From Spirochaetia bacterium UBA5763 (GTDB lineage Bacteria; Spirochaetota; UBA4802; UBA5550): a stretch of DNA of 64,000 bases. Below, in pieces: positions 27,401 through 36,132 of the stretch. Numbering within the stretch: position 1 is the first letter of the stretch; each line of letters opens with the position of its first letter. The stretch covers positions 59,268-123,267 of the forward strand of contig DIEX01000013.1 in the NCBI GenBank assembly GCA_002418835.1, read 5' to 3'. Both the position numbers and the translations under genes were made by a program. A model generated the notes under the pieces. The model searched no databases and was not told the DNA's origin. It was given only the letters and a program-made list of their open reading frames with translations.

Positions 27401-29839
27401 ACACCTGACAGAGAAAAGTATTCACCGGGTGAAACTATAAAGGTCAGGCTTAAAGCTGTTGATGAAAAGGGTATTCCTGTTTCAGCGGATATATCTCTTG
27501 CCGCTGTTGATGAATCAATTTTCATGATTCGTTCAGACAATACACCGGAGATTTCAGGATACTTTTATTCGAAAATATCAAACTGGGTACTTACAGCCTA
27601 CTCCTATCCTATAACACTTCTTGCGGGGGCGGGTAAGGACGCACAGGTCAAGGTACGGGAGAATTTCAAGGACACGGCATTCTGGGAAGCTGCAATAAAA
27701 ACTGATAAAAACGGCGAGGCTGAAATCTCATTCAAAGCTCCGGACAACCTGACAACATGGCGTCTAACTGCAAGGGGCCATGATCAAAAGGGCCGCATGG
27801 GTGAGTCGAGAAAGAAATTTCTTGCGACTCAGGATATTATCGCGCGTCTTGGCAAACCGAGGTTCCTTGTTGAAGGGGATAAGATCGGCATCATTGGCAT
27901 TATAAACAACAATACAGATTCAGGTATAGAAAAAATTACTACAGAGCTCAAAGCAGACGGAAAAACTGTTCCGGCAGAGAAAGATTTTCCTGTAAGCCTT
28001 ACAGGTTTCGGTTCTGCCAGAAAATTTTATACACTGAATGTGCCGGAAGGTAAAGATTCTATTGCAATTGAGTATTCAGCTCTTACACCTGCAAACAAGG
28101 GTGATGCGGTTAAACATACAGTTCCTGTTGAAAAACGGGGATTAAAATATGTAATCACGGCAACAGGGGATGCAGCAACAGGAAAATCCGTTGAGATCAA
28201 GCCTGTAAAAGGAACAGAAGATTTTGAATTTGTCCCTGAAGAGATAAAAATCACCCTGACTCCTTCACCAGTTATGCAGATGATTAAAGGAGCGGAGTAT
28301 CTTAACAGCTACCCATACGGATGTATCGAACAGACCATAAACAGGTTTATCCCTAAACTCGCTCTGCTCTCACTGATGAAAAACAGTGAATACGCAAATC
28401 TTATTCCTGATAAGCTGAACATTGATATTAAGGACGATATACCTGAAGGGATTAAAAAGATTGAAGCAGGGCAAAACTATGACGGCTCATGGGGATGGTG
28501 GAACGGTGACCGGGGCAATGGATACCTTACAGGTTACGCGCTCTTCTCTCTCTATTTCTTAAAACAGAATAAGTATGAAGTCAATGACAGTGCAGTGCAG
28601 CAGGGACTTGAAGCTATACAAAGATTTTTTGAAGATTCATCCAAAAGTGACAATGATGAACTGTCATACCTCGTATACATTTACGCCCTGCATCAAAGGT
28701 GGGAACACGGTGCGTTCAAGCGCATTGCCTTTGACGAAAAAATTAACCCCTACCAGGCGGCAAATCTCCTTAAAGCTCTGACTGTCTTTAAAGGGAGCGG
28801 AAGGCTTCAGGAGTTCGAAGCCCGTGAGATTAAACAGGGTAAAGATATTCTCGTAAAAAAGATCCGGTTAAGCGCTAAAAAAGATTCAGGGGGAGTTTAC
28901 TGGCCGGAAACCAGAGAGCAGGCATGGTCATGGCCCGGTGGACGCAGCGAAATCACTGCCCATGTAATTTCAGCACTTGCTCTTTCAGGTGAAGAGCCTT
29001 CACTTACCGCACAGGGTGTGGCAACGCTGACGCGCGGGTTTAACGGAGAGTGCTGGAGTTCAACAAAGGGGAGCGGAACTGTAATTCTTGCACTCTGTGA
29101 TTATCTGAAGGATAAAAGCACAAACTTCAAAACATCAGGGAACGCCGGTTTCAGACTTAACGGGAAAAAGATTGGCGATATATCATATAATCTGAATGAC
29201 AGCAGAAGTTTAAACCAGCTTACAAAATCATTCCCGCTGACTAAAGACATCCGCAGCGAAGTCTATAAACTGGAAGCTGATGGAGATCTCTCCGGCGGCG
29301 CTGTTTTCTCAGCAGCTGTAAACGGTACACTTTACTTCAGGCCCCAGGGGTTTTTCTCCTTCATAAAATCAGAGAAGAGGAGTATACGCGCACTTTCAAG
29401 CGGCATTGAGGCAAGAAGAGATATGTTCTACCTCAACAGGATCAAGGATCAGAAAATGCAGGAATATCTTGTGCCGCAGGGTGCTGATGAAAAGGGCAAA
29501 ATATCAGTGGGAGATGAGCTCCTTGTGCGCGTAAAGTTCAGTGCAGAGGAGAGTTTCGGATTCCTCATGCTGGAAGATTTTCTCCCTTCAGGATTTGAGG
29601 TTGTTGCAGAAAGCGCATATAATGAACTTCAGCCGTACTCTCATGTGGAAAAACGGGATAACAGGGTGGTCTTCTTTTTCACCGGAGTAGAAAAAAATAA
29701 GGAATATGAAGTGGCCTATATAATCCGCGCCGAACTTCCCGGGAGTTTTATAATGCGTCCTTCAAGGATAAGCTGCATGTACGAGGAGTCTGTGCAGGGG
29801 TGGAGCCAGCCTGCAATTATTGATGTCAATAATGAATAA
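24470..29839 (+). CDS. Alpha-2-macroglobulin family protein with CarboxypepD-type repeats
   Basis: A 1789-residue exported protein. After an N-terminal hydrophobic leader come three carboxypeptidase-regulatory-like repeats (about 45-300; for example IEGTITDSVTGKPVKGAVVE and ISGTVKDSSGSSLADVE). The macroglobulin domains follow, with YTDRPVYRTGDKIYFKI near residue 539 and the A2M core WRLTARG near 1096. The thioester motif CIEQ is intact (Cys1285 to Gln1288, in YPYGCIEQTINRF) within the alpha-toroid. Bacterial homologues such as E. coli YfhM trap proteases in the periplasm and pair with the repair synthase PbpC. Here the next gene is a SpoIID-transpeptidase fusion, overlapping by about 8-20 bases. 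No lipobox Cys is visible. Confidence 0.93.
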   Translation: MKRSWIAGVCTIMLSAVIITDKIPGALNPENSGILFAKTKALEEKAYIEGTITDSVTGKPVKGAVVEIKNANRGVGYYKTETDRSGYYKINDFIPYIKYEIEISSDGYVSYTETTSITAVKNDIKLTKESLISGTVKDSSGSSLADVEIALRSTYDYYEGESDYSSLKPVFAKTDSRGNYTFNKLKAGPYLVTFTKAGYITETASLSGVKSAENFKLQMVMYRPASAAGKVMIKGIDSPAVNINVTAEGRYSYSNVTYRDGSFVLEDVKPGSYTLTLSHQGFHQIKIKNLKVNEGAKLDNLKYDIEAKSPEINIHSYRYTFTPGNEVEFNLRTLRLDTVHVRVYKVPFENFITGNREPESMTPEKSGFKTVTEWDESVKDFNPYEWMYYSVKVNKPLTAGGYCIEVKGKGETLARKFFTVTDIGVVVKRSPGSINAYVTDLVQNTPVKNVSVVLYDHNFKKKNNETVLNENQGIDIESLPVKILGKGKTDENGIFKTSAASDQRMFLLAVSNEGSYAICSAGASNYYRSEKDKLFIYTDRPVYRTGDKIYFKIIAKRMEQKFLPIKNITLYYSIQKSYSGKEITSGSMELDEWGTIHGNADIPADSELGYFTIKAGFKEDDMYGTGSFYIEQYRKPEFKVEIMPSKDFFINGETAEFKVESKYFFGAPLTNALVKYRFYERKVDTGDDPMADEYSAESSFSRMRLEGEKYTDANGNTLLKIASGNYPYDREITLEASVTDKSNITITSQKTVKIGRGEFFIKITPEENFFGAKSEKKVTVTTLTHSGKPVSTNLELNLLKYIWKPVQRVYIHDSRPYFTKKVTTDANGKAVFTLPADFTAYGEFDLMALGSDAKGNVISGSKIIWVYNDAGGDADSKLKDLELTVNKSELDKPGEITCLVKSRFTDSYVLVSLEGRDLYDYKVIKMSKNIVPVKFNIDTKLAPNLFVRCAMQRGRALYTAEQEVTIPVDDVKLTLTLTPDREKYSPGETIKVRLKAVDEKGIPVSADISLAAVDESIFMIRSDNTPEISGYFYSKISNWVLTAYSYPITLLAGAGKDAQVKVRENFKDTAFWEAAIKTDKNGEAEISFKAPDNLTTWRLTARGHDQKGRMGESRKKFLATQDIIARLGKPRFLVEGDKIGIIGIINNNTDSGIEKITTELKADGKTVPAEKDFPVSLTGFGSARKFYTLNVPEGKDSIAIEYSALTPANKGDAVKHTVPVEKRGLKYVITATGDAATGKSVEIKPVKGTEDFEFVPEEIKITLTPSPVMQMIKGAEYLNSYPYGCIEQTINRFIPKLALLSLMKNSEYANLIPDKLNIDIKDDIPEGIKKIEAGQNYDGSWGWWNGDRGNGYLTGYALFSLYFLKQNKYEVNDSAVQQGLEAIQRFFEDSSKSDNDELSYLVYIYALHQRWEHGAFKRIAFDEKINPYQAANLLKALTVFKGSGRLQEFEAREIKQGKDILVKKIRLSAKKDSGGVYWPETREQAWSWPGGRSEITAHVISALALSGEEPSLTAQGVATLTRGFNGECWSSTKGSGTVILALCDYLKDKSTNFKTSGNAGFRLNGKKIGDISYNLNDSRSLNQLTKSFPLTKDIRSEVYKLEADGDLSGGAVFSAAVNGTLYFRPQGFFSFIKSEKRSIRALSSGIEARRDMFYLNRIKDQKMQEYLVPQGADEKGKISVGDELLVRVKFSAEESFGFLMLEDFLPSGFEVVAESAYNELQPYSHVEKRDNRVVFFFTGVEKNKEYEVAYIIRAELPGSFIMRPSRISCMYEESVQGWSQPAIIDVNNE

Positions 29840-31808
29840 ATTCTTCAGCAGAGGGGTAATCACCCCTCTGCTTTTCACTTTCATCATACTCCTCTTCCCT
29901 TATTCTTCAGTTACGCATTCACAGCATAACAGCAGTAATACTGTAAAAATCAATATTCTCTCAAAACATCTTATTCTTTTAAAACAAAATAAAACCGGTG
30001 AGATGAAGTTTAACCTCCCGGCAGGTACAGTGATACGTTATGATTACTCGGAATTTTTTTCAAACTCTCTGAAAATTCAGTATTCAGATGAAATGTACAA
30101 TATCTTCGCTGGAAACCGCCACCTTAACTTCAAAAAATGCGTTATATATTCTGATAGTAATAATGCTCTATGCAGAATTAAAATTGATGATGAAGAGAGA
30201 ATATATCCTCTCCCCCTGGAAATTACACACGAAAAAGGAACCCTGAAAATTTTTATCTATGATTCGCAAGAGCAGTATGCTGCTGATTCAGCCTCTGCTG
30301 AGCTTGGATACATAAAACCGGAAAAAACTGAGGCCCTCCAGGCCCTGGCGCTTGCGATTCATGGAAGATGCCGTATTGATTCACTGATAAAGAAGCATCC
30401 AGACTCTCACTTCTGTGATCTCACCTGCTGCCAGACATATAAAGGGAGGAGTGGACTTCCCCCTGTAAGCGGGCCTTATATCAATACATCTGCATCACGA
30501 TGCGGACTCTTTTTTCACTCATCCAGCGGCGGAAGGCTCTTCACAGATTCAGTATTCAATTCAGAAAAGAGAGAAGTTAAACCTCCTGCAGATATTATCT
30601 ATTCTGAAAACCTTCTATTGAGCAGAAAACTTCACAGATCATGGTCCGCTTCCATCGGGGCAGATGAACTCTCATCAATTATCTGCTCCGGCAAAAACAT
30701 GCAAATGTATGGAGTTGACTATAATCCTGAAAATGAAATTATCTATCTTCACACAGACAAAGGTATAACTGCTGTTGCTCCGGAAGAATTCCGTCTGAAG
30801 ATCAACAGAAAAAAAGGGTGGAACTTCATTAAAAGTAATAACTACTCCGTTAAATTCAATAACACCGAATTTCATTTCACAGGATCAGGGCTGGGCCATT
30901 GCACCGGCATTAGTCTTGATGGAGCTTTACAGCTTGCTGAAAAAGGTTATTCACGGTATGAAATTCTTGAGCATTACTACCCGGATCTGAAATATCTCCA
31001 AAGCGGAAAAGCTGAACGGAGCTATCAATATGTTACATACAACATACATAACGGAAATATAATAGATGCTTCAACAGGGCCCTCTCTTCTGAAGAGAAAA
31101 ATCCCGTGCGGTTCTCTTTTTAAGCTCTTTACTGTGATATATCTCGCCAGTGAAAGAACCGATCTGTTTTTCAATTATACATATAAATGTTCTGAAGTAA
31201 ACCCGCCCCCCTTACCGGAGCACTGCTGGGATAAAAAGGGGCATGACCAAACAGACATAAGGAGTGCAATATATAACTCATGCAACATCTACTTTGCGTC
31301 ACTCTACGATAAAATCAATCAGGATGATTTCAGAAAATGGTTTAACCGTTTCGTAAAATCAAGGGGAATATCTATGAACCTCCCGGAAACAAAAAGCAGC
31401 AAAGAGTGGAGTGAACTCCTTGCCGGTCTCAACTTCAGTACCGCTATTTCAGTGGGAGATATTATAAAACTCTCTATGTATATTCACACCCCGCACAGCG
31501 CCATATCCCCTGAGACCTCTGCTGTAATATCCGGAGCACTAAAAAAAACATTCACTGAAGGCACAGCAAAACCAGCGAAGACAAATAATGAAGCAGGCAT
31601 CGAACCTGCTTCAATTTCAACGGAATTATGGGGGAAAACCGGTACAATGATTGCAGGTACTAATTCCCATCACTCATATGGCCTGTTCACCGGGGGATAC
31701 AATGATACAGGTATTATTGTCATTCTCAGAAAAGGAAAAGGTACAGACGCCGCACATCTTGCTTTATCACTTCTGAAAAAAAACTCTGGAAACCCGGCAG
31801 GCATATAA
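29820..31808 (+). CDS. SpoIID/LytB domain fused to a penicillin-binding transpeptidase-like domain
   Basis: A 662-residue exported protein with two wall-active modules. Residues about 60-395 are SpoIID/LytB-like: Glu161 in ASAELGY aligns with the catalytic Glu of SpoIID, followed by TEALQALALAIHGR, DLTCCQTYKG, FFHSSSGGRLF and GSGLGHCTGISLDGA. Residues about 400-655 carry the serine transpeptidase/class D beta-lactamase triad: Ser432-x-x-Lys435, Ser487-Cys-Asn489 and Lys606-Thr-Gly-Thr. SpoIID cleaves stem-less glycan strands; the second half would cross-link peptides or bind penicillin. The start may be TTG 29820, ATG 29823 or ATG 29832, the last overlapping the stop of the macroglobulin gene. 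Confidence 0.85.
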   Translation: MMSIMNKFFSRGVITPLLFTFIILLFPYSSVTHSQHNSSNTVKINILSKHLILLKQNKTGEMKFNLPAGTVIRYDYSEFFSNSLKIQYSDEMYNIFAGNRHLNFKKCVIYSDSNNALCRIKIDDEERIYPLPLEITHEKGTLKIFIYDSQEQYAADSASAELGYIKPEKTEALQALALAIHGRCRIDSLIKKHPDSHFCDLTCCQTYKGRSGLPPVSGPYINTSASRCGLFFHSSSGGRLFTDSVFNSEKREVKPPADIIYSENLLLSRKLHRSWSASIGADELSSIICSGKNMQMYGVDYNPENEIIYLHTDKGITAVAPEEFRLKINRKKGWNFIKSNNYSVKFNNTEFHFTGSGLGHCTGISLDGALQLAEKGYSRYEILEHYYPDLKYLQSGKAERSYQYVTYNIHNGNIIDASTGPSLLKRKIPCGSLFKLFTVIYLASERTDLFFNYTYKCSEVNPPPLPEHCWDKKGHDQTDIRSAIYNSCNIYFASLYDKINQDDFRKWFNRFVKSRGISMNLPETKSSKEWSELLAGLNFSTAISVGDIIKLSMYIHTPHSAISPETSAVISGALKKTFTEGTAKPAKTNNEAGIEPASISTELWGKTGTMIAGTNSHHSYGLFTGGYNDTGIIVILRKGKGTDAAHLALSLLKKNSGNPAGI

Positions 31809-31960
31809 ACCGCTAATATTTCCCCGGGAAAAAATAAAAAAAACAGTTGCCGGTATATAAACAATTTATTATTATAACATATTAGTATTTAATTAAAATC
31901 TTAACAAGCAACCGAAAGATATTATTACTAAAATAATTATTTTCTTAAGAGGAGAAAGCT

Positions 31961-32449
31961 ATGGAACCTAAAAGAGTAAAAGATAGCAGTATAACAGTCG
32001 TTCAGCAGATGACTCACCAGGACGCGAACCTTGCAGGTAACGTACATGGTGGAACTATAATGAAGCTTATAGATAATACCGCAGGTATAGTAGGGGTAAG
32101 ACATACCGGTGGTAACGTAGTAACAGCCTCTATTGACAGAATCGACTTTCACTCACCGGTTTTCGTCGGAGATCTTCTTCGTGTAAGTGCCAGCATTAAT
32201 TATGTGGGAAAAAAATCTATGGAGATCGGCGTACGTATTGAAGCAGAAAACTTCGTTACAGGGGAAGTAAGGCATACAGGTTCTGCCTACCTTACATTTG
32301 TATCACTTGATGAAAACCTAAAAACAAAGCAGATACCCCAGATTATAATGGAAACTGATGATGAGAAGAGAAGGAGCTGTGAAGCACAGCAAAGAAAAGA
32401 AGCAAGGCTCCATGCTCTTGAAATGGGAAAGGTAAAGTGCCAGATATAA
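31961..32449 (+). CDS. Acyl-CoA thioesterase (hotdog fold)
   Basis: A 162-residue hotdog thioesterase of the YciA/BACH type. Motifs: MTHQDANLAGNVHGGTIMKL (the catalytic Asp/Asn region), IDRIDFHSPVFVGDLL, and EAENFVTGEVRHTGSAYLTF. It hydrolyses acyl-CoA esters to free acid and CoA; the chain-length preference cannot be read from sequence. The start has AAGAGGAG seven bases upstream. It is monocistronic, preceded by 150 AT-rich bases and followed by a hairpin shared with the convergent gene. Confidence 0.93.
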   Translation: MEPKRVKDSSITVVQQMTHQDANLAGNVHGGTIMKLIDNTAGIVGVRHTGGNVVTASIDRIDFHSPVFVGDLLRVSASINYVGKKSMEIGVRIEAENFVTGEVRHTGSAYLTFVSLDENLKTKQIPQIIMETDDEKRRSCEAQQRKEARLHALEMGKVKCQI

Positions 32450-32461
32450 AAGACTTTTTTG

Positions 32462-32487
32462 TCTCCCCCGCTTTTCATCGGGGGAGA
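32462..32487. terminator. Hairpin between convergent genes (TCTCCCCCG / CGGGGGAGA)
   Basis: A perfect 9-bp stem, TCTCCCCCG (32462-32470) with CGGGGGAGA (32479-32487), loop CTTTTCAT. T-runs are not well placed on either strand, so it may be a REP-type 3' element rather than a classic terminator. A similar stem occurs at 52075-52099. Confidence 0.55.
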
Positions 32488-32499
32488 TACAAATCTGAA

Positions 32500-33216
32500 T
32501 TATTTCGCTGAAAGAACCTTCGGTGCTCTTATTTTAAACAGGCCCTCAACATATTCCTTAACAACAGGATCATTTGTGTCCCTGCAGTAAACTGAATATT
32601 TCAGAACAGGTTTAATCTCTGTGCCGTAATTTTTTCTGTAATACTCTGTCCTGAACTGAAGGTAATACCCTCCGGCATTCTTCCCGTAAGTAAACTTTGC
32701 CGAGTATTTGTTAGTCTCGTCAATTTCAAACAGCTTAATGTTGAATCCGTATACATCCTCGAATACGGCAATTTTATCATCTTTCTTAAGCATTGCTTCA
32801 AGGGCATCTGAAGATTTCATTTCATCAGTGTAGTTGTTTTTATAAATGCTCCCTGAAATAATCTGCTTTTTCAGTTTTGCCAGGTCAGTTGTAAAAAATC
32901 TGGAGTCAGATGATTTTTTAATTCTGTAATTCCTGCTATGAGGGAAATATTCAGTAACCGAGTCAACAGTGTTGTCATTTCCCTTGTCTGTTATAAGAAC
33001 AATAACCTTTTCAACTCCTGAAAAATCACCTATGACAATATAACTGTCGTTATCAATTGCCTGAAGGAACATATAGTTTTTATTATCATCAGGCACAGGA
33101 AAATATTTAACCCTGTCAGCAGTTACAGGTTTAATCTGAAGGTCATCCAGCGCTAATGAAAACGCGGAAGAGCTAAGTATAAGCATAAATAATGTCAGTG
33201 TAATGATACGTTTCAT
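32500..33216 (-). CDS. Exported protein of unknown function
   Basis: A 238-residue protein with a signal peptide (MKRIITLTLFMLILSSSAFS). The mature part is polar, with many Lys, Asp and Tyr residues, and has no Cys apart from one near the end (VYCRDTNDP). I recognise no family. The start has a GGAGG site. It precedes valS on the opposite end of a short gap (both minus strand, 36 bases from the end of valS), so it is probably transcribed after valS, though the products need not be related. Confidence 0.75.
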   Translation of the reverse strand: MKRIITLTLFMLILSSSAFSLALDDLQIKPVTADRVKYFPVPDDNKNYMFLQAIDNDSYIVIGDFSGVEKVIVLITDKGNDNTVDSVTEYFPHSRNYRIKKSSDSRFFTTDLAKLKKQIISGSIYKNNYTDEMKSSDALEAMLKKDDKIAVFEDVYGFNIKLFEIDETNKYSAKFTYGKNAGGYYLQFRTEYYRKNYGTEIKPVLKYSVYCRDTNDPVVKEYVEGLFKIRAPKVLSAK

Positions 33217-33252
33217 TTTATCCTCCGGGATAGTTTGTGTTTTCTATAGTTA

Positions 33253-35898
33253 CTAATTAAGCTTTGAAAGGCTCTCCTGAAGCTTCTCAAGCATATCTCT
33301 GTACTCTTTCTGTTTTGCTTTCTCTTTTTCTATAACATCAGCAGGGGCTTTGCCTGTGAAGCTTTCATTGTTCAGCTTACCTTCAACCCTCTGAAGTTCC
33401 TGTGTGATCTTTCCAATCTCTTTCTCAAGTCTCGCCTTTTCTTTATCAGTGTCAATAAGGCCCTTGAGAGGTAAAAATATTTCGAGATCGGTCATAACTG
33501 CCGAAGCATCTGTCTTTTCAGGGGTATAATCCGCGTCAATTGCAACAGATTCAACTTTCGCAAGTGCCTGAATATGCACAGATTCTGTATTTATAATTTT
33601 TATCATTAGCGGATTAATTGTTTTAAACACAACTGCCGCTTTTTTGTCAGGGGGTATATTCATCTCCCCTCTTACATTTCTGATTTTATATATTATCTCC
33701 TTAAAAGTTTCCGCATAGAGTGATTCATCAGCAAAAACCATTGAAGTACTATATTCCGGCCACTGCGATATCATTATATCTGATTCGCCTTCTGTTTTTA
33801 TAATGCTCCATATCTCTTCAGTTATAAAAGGCATAAAGGGGTGGAGGAGCCTGAGCCCTGTTTTAAGTACACAGTATAACACCTGTTTTGCCGCATCAGA
33901 TGAATCACCTGCTGCCGGGTCCTTGGAGTAGATCCTCTGCTTCACAAGTTCAAGGTACCAGTCGCAGAACTCATTCCACCAGAATTCGTACATCAGATTC
34001 GCAGCTTCGTTAAACCTGTACTCCTCAAGCGCAGCATTAACATTCTTCACAGCCATGTTTGCAGTGTGGAGCATCCACCTGTCGAAGACTTCGAGCTTCG
34101 AAGAATCAGGCATCGCCGGTTTGAAGTTGTCACCAAGATTCATAAGAATAAACCTTGTTGCATTCCAGATCTTGTTGCAGAAAGATTTGTACCCTTCAAT
34201 CCTCTTCTCGGAGAGAATGATATCCCTCCCCTGCGCTGCAAAGGCCGCGAGGGTGAACCTGAAGGCATCTGTACCGTAACTGTCAATCATGATTAGAGGA
34301 TCGATTACATTTCCTTTAGACTTGCTCATCTTCTGGCCATGCTCATCCCGCACAAGCGCATGAATATATACATCCTTAAAAGGTATATCATCCATAAACT
34401 TCACGCCTGTCATTATCATCCTCGCTACCCAGAAGAAGATGATATCAAAGCCTGTAACAAGTACACTTGTGGGATAATACTTCTTAAGCTCAGGAGTATT
34501 CTCAGGCCACCCCATAGTTGAGAAAGGCCACAGGGAGGAAGAGAACCATGTGTCCAGAACATCCTCGTCCTGCCTGATATTCTTTGAACCGCACTTCGGG
34601 CATTTATCCGGATCATCCATTGTCACGCTCAGTTCACCGCAATCATCACAGTAGAACGCCGGGATCCTGTGACCCCACCAGAGCTGCCTCGATATACACC
34701 AGTCCCTGATGTTATACATCCACTCAAAATATGTCTTTGCCCAGTTCCCCGGGACGAATCTGACTCTTCCATCTTCAACAACTTTAATCGCCTCATCAGC
34801 AAGGGGCTTGATCTTCACAAACCACTGCTTTGAAAGGTACGGTTCGATTACAGTGTTGCATCTGTAGCAGTGCCCCACAGAGTGAACATGTTTTTCAACT
34901 TTTTCGAGAAGCCCGAGCTTCTCAAGATCAGCCACAACACGTTTACGGGCCTCATATCTGTCGAGTCCTTTATATTCTCCGCCGTTTTCATTGATCACGG
35001 CATTTTCATCCATGATAATCACTTCTTCAAGGTTATGCCTTTTGCCCATGTCGAAGTCGTTAGGATCGTGCGCAGGAGTAACCTTCACAAATCCTGACCC
35101 GAACTCCATATCAACAAAGCTGTCAGCAAAAACCGGGATCTCCCTGTTCATAAGAGGAAGAATTACAGTTTTACCTATAAGGCGGCTGTGCCTTTTATCT
35201 TCGGGATTAACAGCAACGCCTGTATCGCCAAGCATAGTTTCGGGACGGGTTGTGGCAACAACCACAAATTCATCACTACCTTTCACCGGGTATTTTATAT
35301 GCCAGAGATTTCCGTCAAGCTCCCTGTATTCTGTTTCAATGTCAGAGAGAGCTGTTTCGCATCGCGGGCACCAGTTGATGATCCTGTACCCCTGGTATAT
35401 CAGCCCTTCTTTATAAAGTGTAACAAAAACTTTGCGTACTGCTTTCGAAAGTCCTTCGTCAAGAGTAAAACGCTCCCTCTCCCAATCAAGAGACGAGCCG
35501 AGCCGCCTGAGCTGCCCCTGTATCTGTCCACCAGAATGCTCCTTCCACTGCCAAACCCTTTTCTCAAAGGCCTCACGCCCCAGGTCATTTTTATTTTTAC
35601 CCTCTGACGCAAGAAGCCTCTCAACAACATTCTGTGTGGCAATTCCCGCATGGTCTGAACCGGGCATCCAGAGAACGGACTTCCCTTTCATCCTCTGCCA
35701 GCGCGCCAGAATATCCTGAAGAGTATTATTCAGGGCGTGCCCCATGTGGAGGTTACCTGTTACGTTAGGCGGCGGGATTACTATGGAGAAGGGCTCTTTG
35801 CCGTCATTCACGTCGGCATGAAAATACCCGTTTTTCTCCCAGTACTCGTACCACTTCTTTTCAACTTCTTTAGGTTCGTATGTGGAGGGAAGCTGCAT
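33253..35898 (-). CDS. valS: Valyl-tRNA synthetase
   Basis: A class I aminoacyl-tRNA synthetase of about 881 residues charging tRNA-Val. The HIGH motif is in PNVTGNLHMGHALNN and the KMSKS motif in GQKMSKSKGNVIDP. The editing domain lies between (TTRPETMLGDTGVAVNP). A zinc-ribbon insertion has CDDCGEL and CPKCGSK. The C-terminal coiled coil binds tRNA (about 815-881). The ATG at 35898 is chosen over TTG 35916 because GGAG lies eight bases before it and the protein then begins MQLPSTYEPKEVEKKWY, as in homologues. Confidence 0.97.
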   Translation of the reverse strand: MQLPSTYEPKEVEKKWYEYWEKNGYFHADVNDGKEPFSIVIPPPNVTGNLHMGHALNNTLQDILARWQRMKGKSVLWMPGSDHAGIATQNVVERLLASEGKNKNDLGREAFEKRVWQWKEHSGGQIQGQLRRLGSSLDWERERFTLDEGLSKAVRKVFVTLYKEGLIYQGYRIINWCPRCETALSDIETEYRELDGNLWHIKYPVKGSDEFVVVATTRPETMLGDTGVAVNPEDKRHSRLIGKTVILPLMNREIPVFADSFVDMEFGSGFVKVTPAHDPNDFDMGKRHNLEEVIIMDENAVINENGGEYKGLDRYEARKRVVADLEKLGLLEKVEKHVHSVGHCYRCNTVIEPYLSKQWFVKIKPLADEAIKVVEDGRVRFVPGNWAKTYFEWMYNIRDWCISRQLWWGHRIPAFYCDDCGELSVTMDDPDKCPKCGSKNIRQDEDVLDTWFSSSLWPFSTMGWPENTPELKKYYPTSVLVTGFDIIFFWVARMIMTGVKFMDDIPFKDVYIHALVRDEHGQKMSKSKGNVIDPLIMIDSYGTDAFRFTLAAFAAQGRDIILSEKRIEGYKSFCNKIWNATRFILMNLGDNFKPAMPDSSKLEVFDRWMLHTANMAVKNVNAALEEYRFNEAANLMYEFWWNEFCDWYLELVKQRIYSKDPAAGDSSDAAKQVLYCVLKTGLRLLHPFMPFITEEIWSIIKTEGESDIMISQWPEYSTSMVFADESLYAETFKEIIYKIRNVRGEMNIPPDKKAAVVFKTINPLMIKIINTESVHIQALAKVESVAIDADYTPEKTDASAVMTDLEIFLPLKGLIDTDKEKARLEKEIGKITQELQRVEGKLNNESFTGKAPADVIEKEKAKQKEYRDMLEKLQESLSKLN

Positions 35899-36056
35899 TC
35901 TTAAAACTCCGTACAATTGTCTGATTTTCCAGAGTCATTAATTCAGCCTGAAAAGTGGTGTCAATAAATTTTAAGGGGCTGATAATATATTCTAATATAG
36001 CTGAAAAGTCAAATTTTTATGCTAAAAACACACCTATTATGACGCCTGATATTAAT

Positions 36057-36087
36057 TTGACATTCCGATAGATAGAAGGGATATACT
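36057..36087 (+). promoter_or_regulatory. Candidate promoter of the TetR gene
   Basis: TTGACA (36057-36062), a 19-base gap, then TATACT (36082-36087), with both hexamers close to consensus. It lies about 45 bases upstream of the start at 36133. Confidence 0.45.
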
Positions 36088-36132
36088 AATTTTTCTTATA
36101 AGATTATTTCTATTAAATAACCGGAGATGATA

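Noticed and set aside
34991..35607. Open frames antisense to valS
   Set aside because: They lie wholly inside a highly conserved synthetase gene and have no family features.
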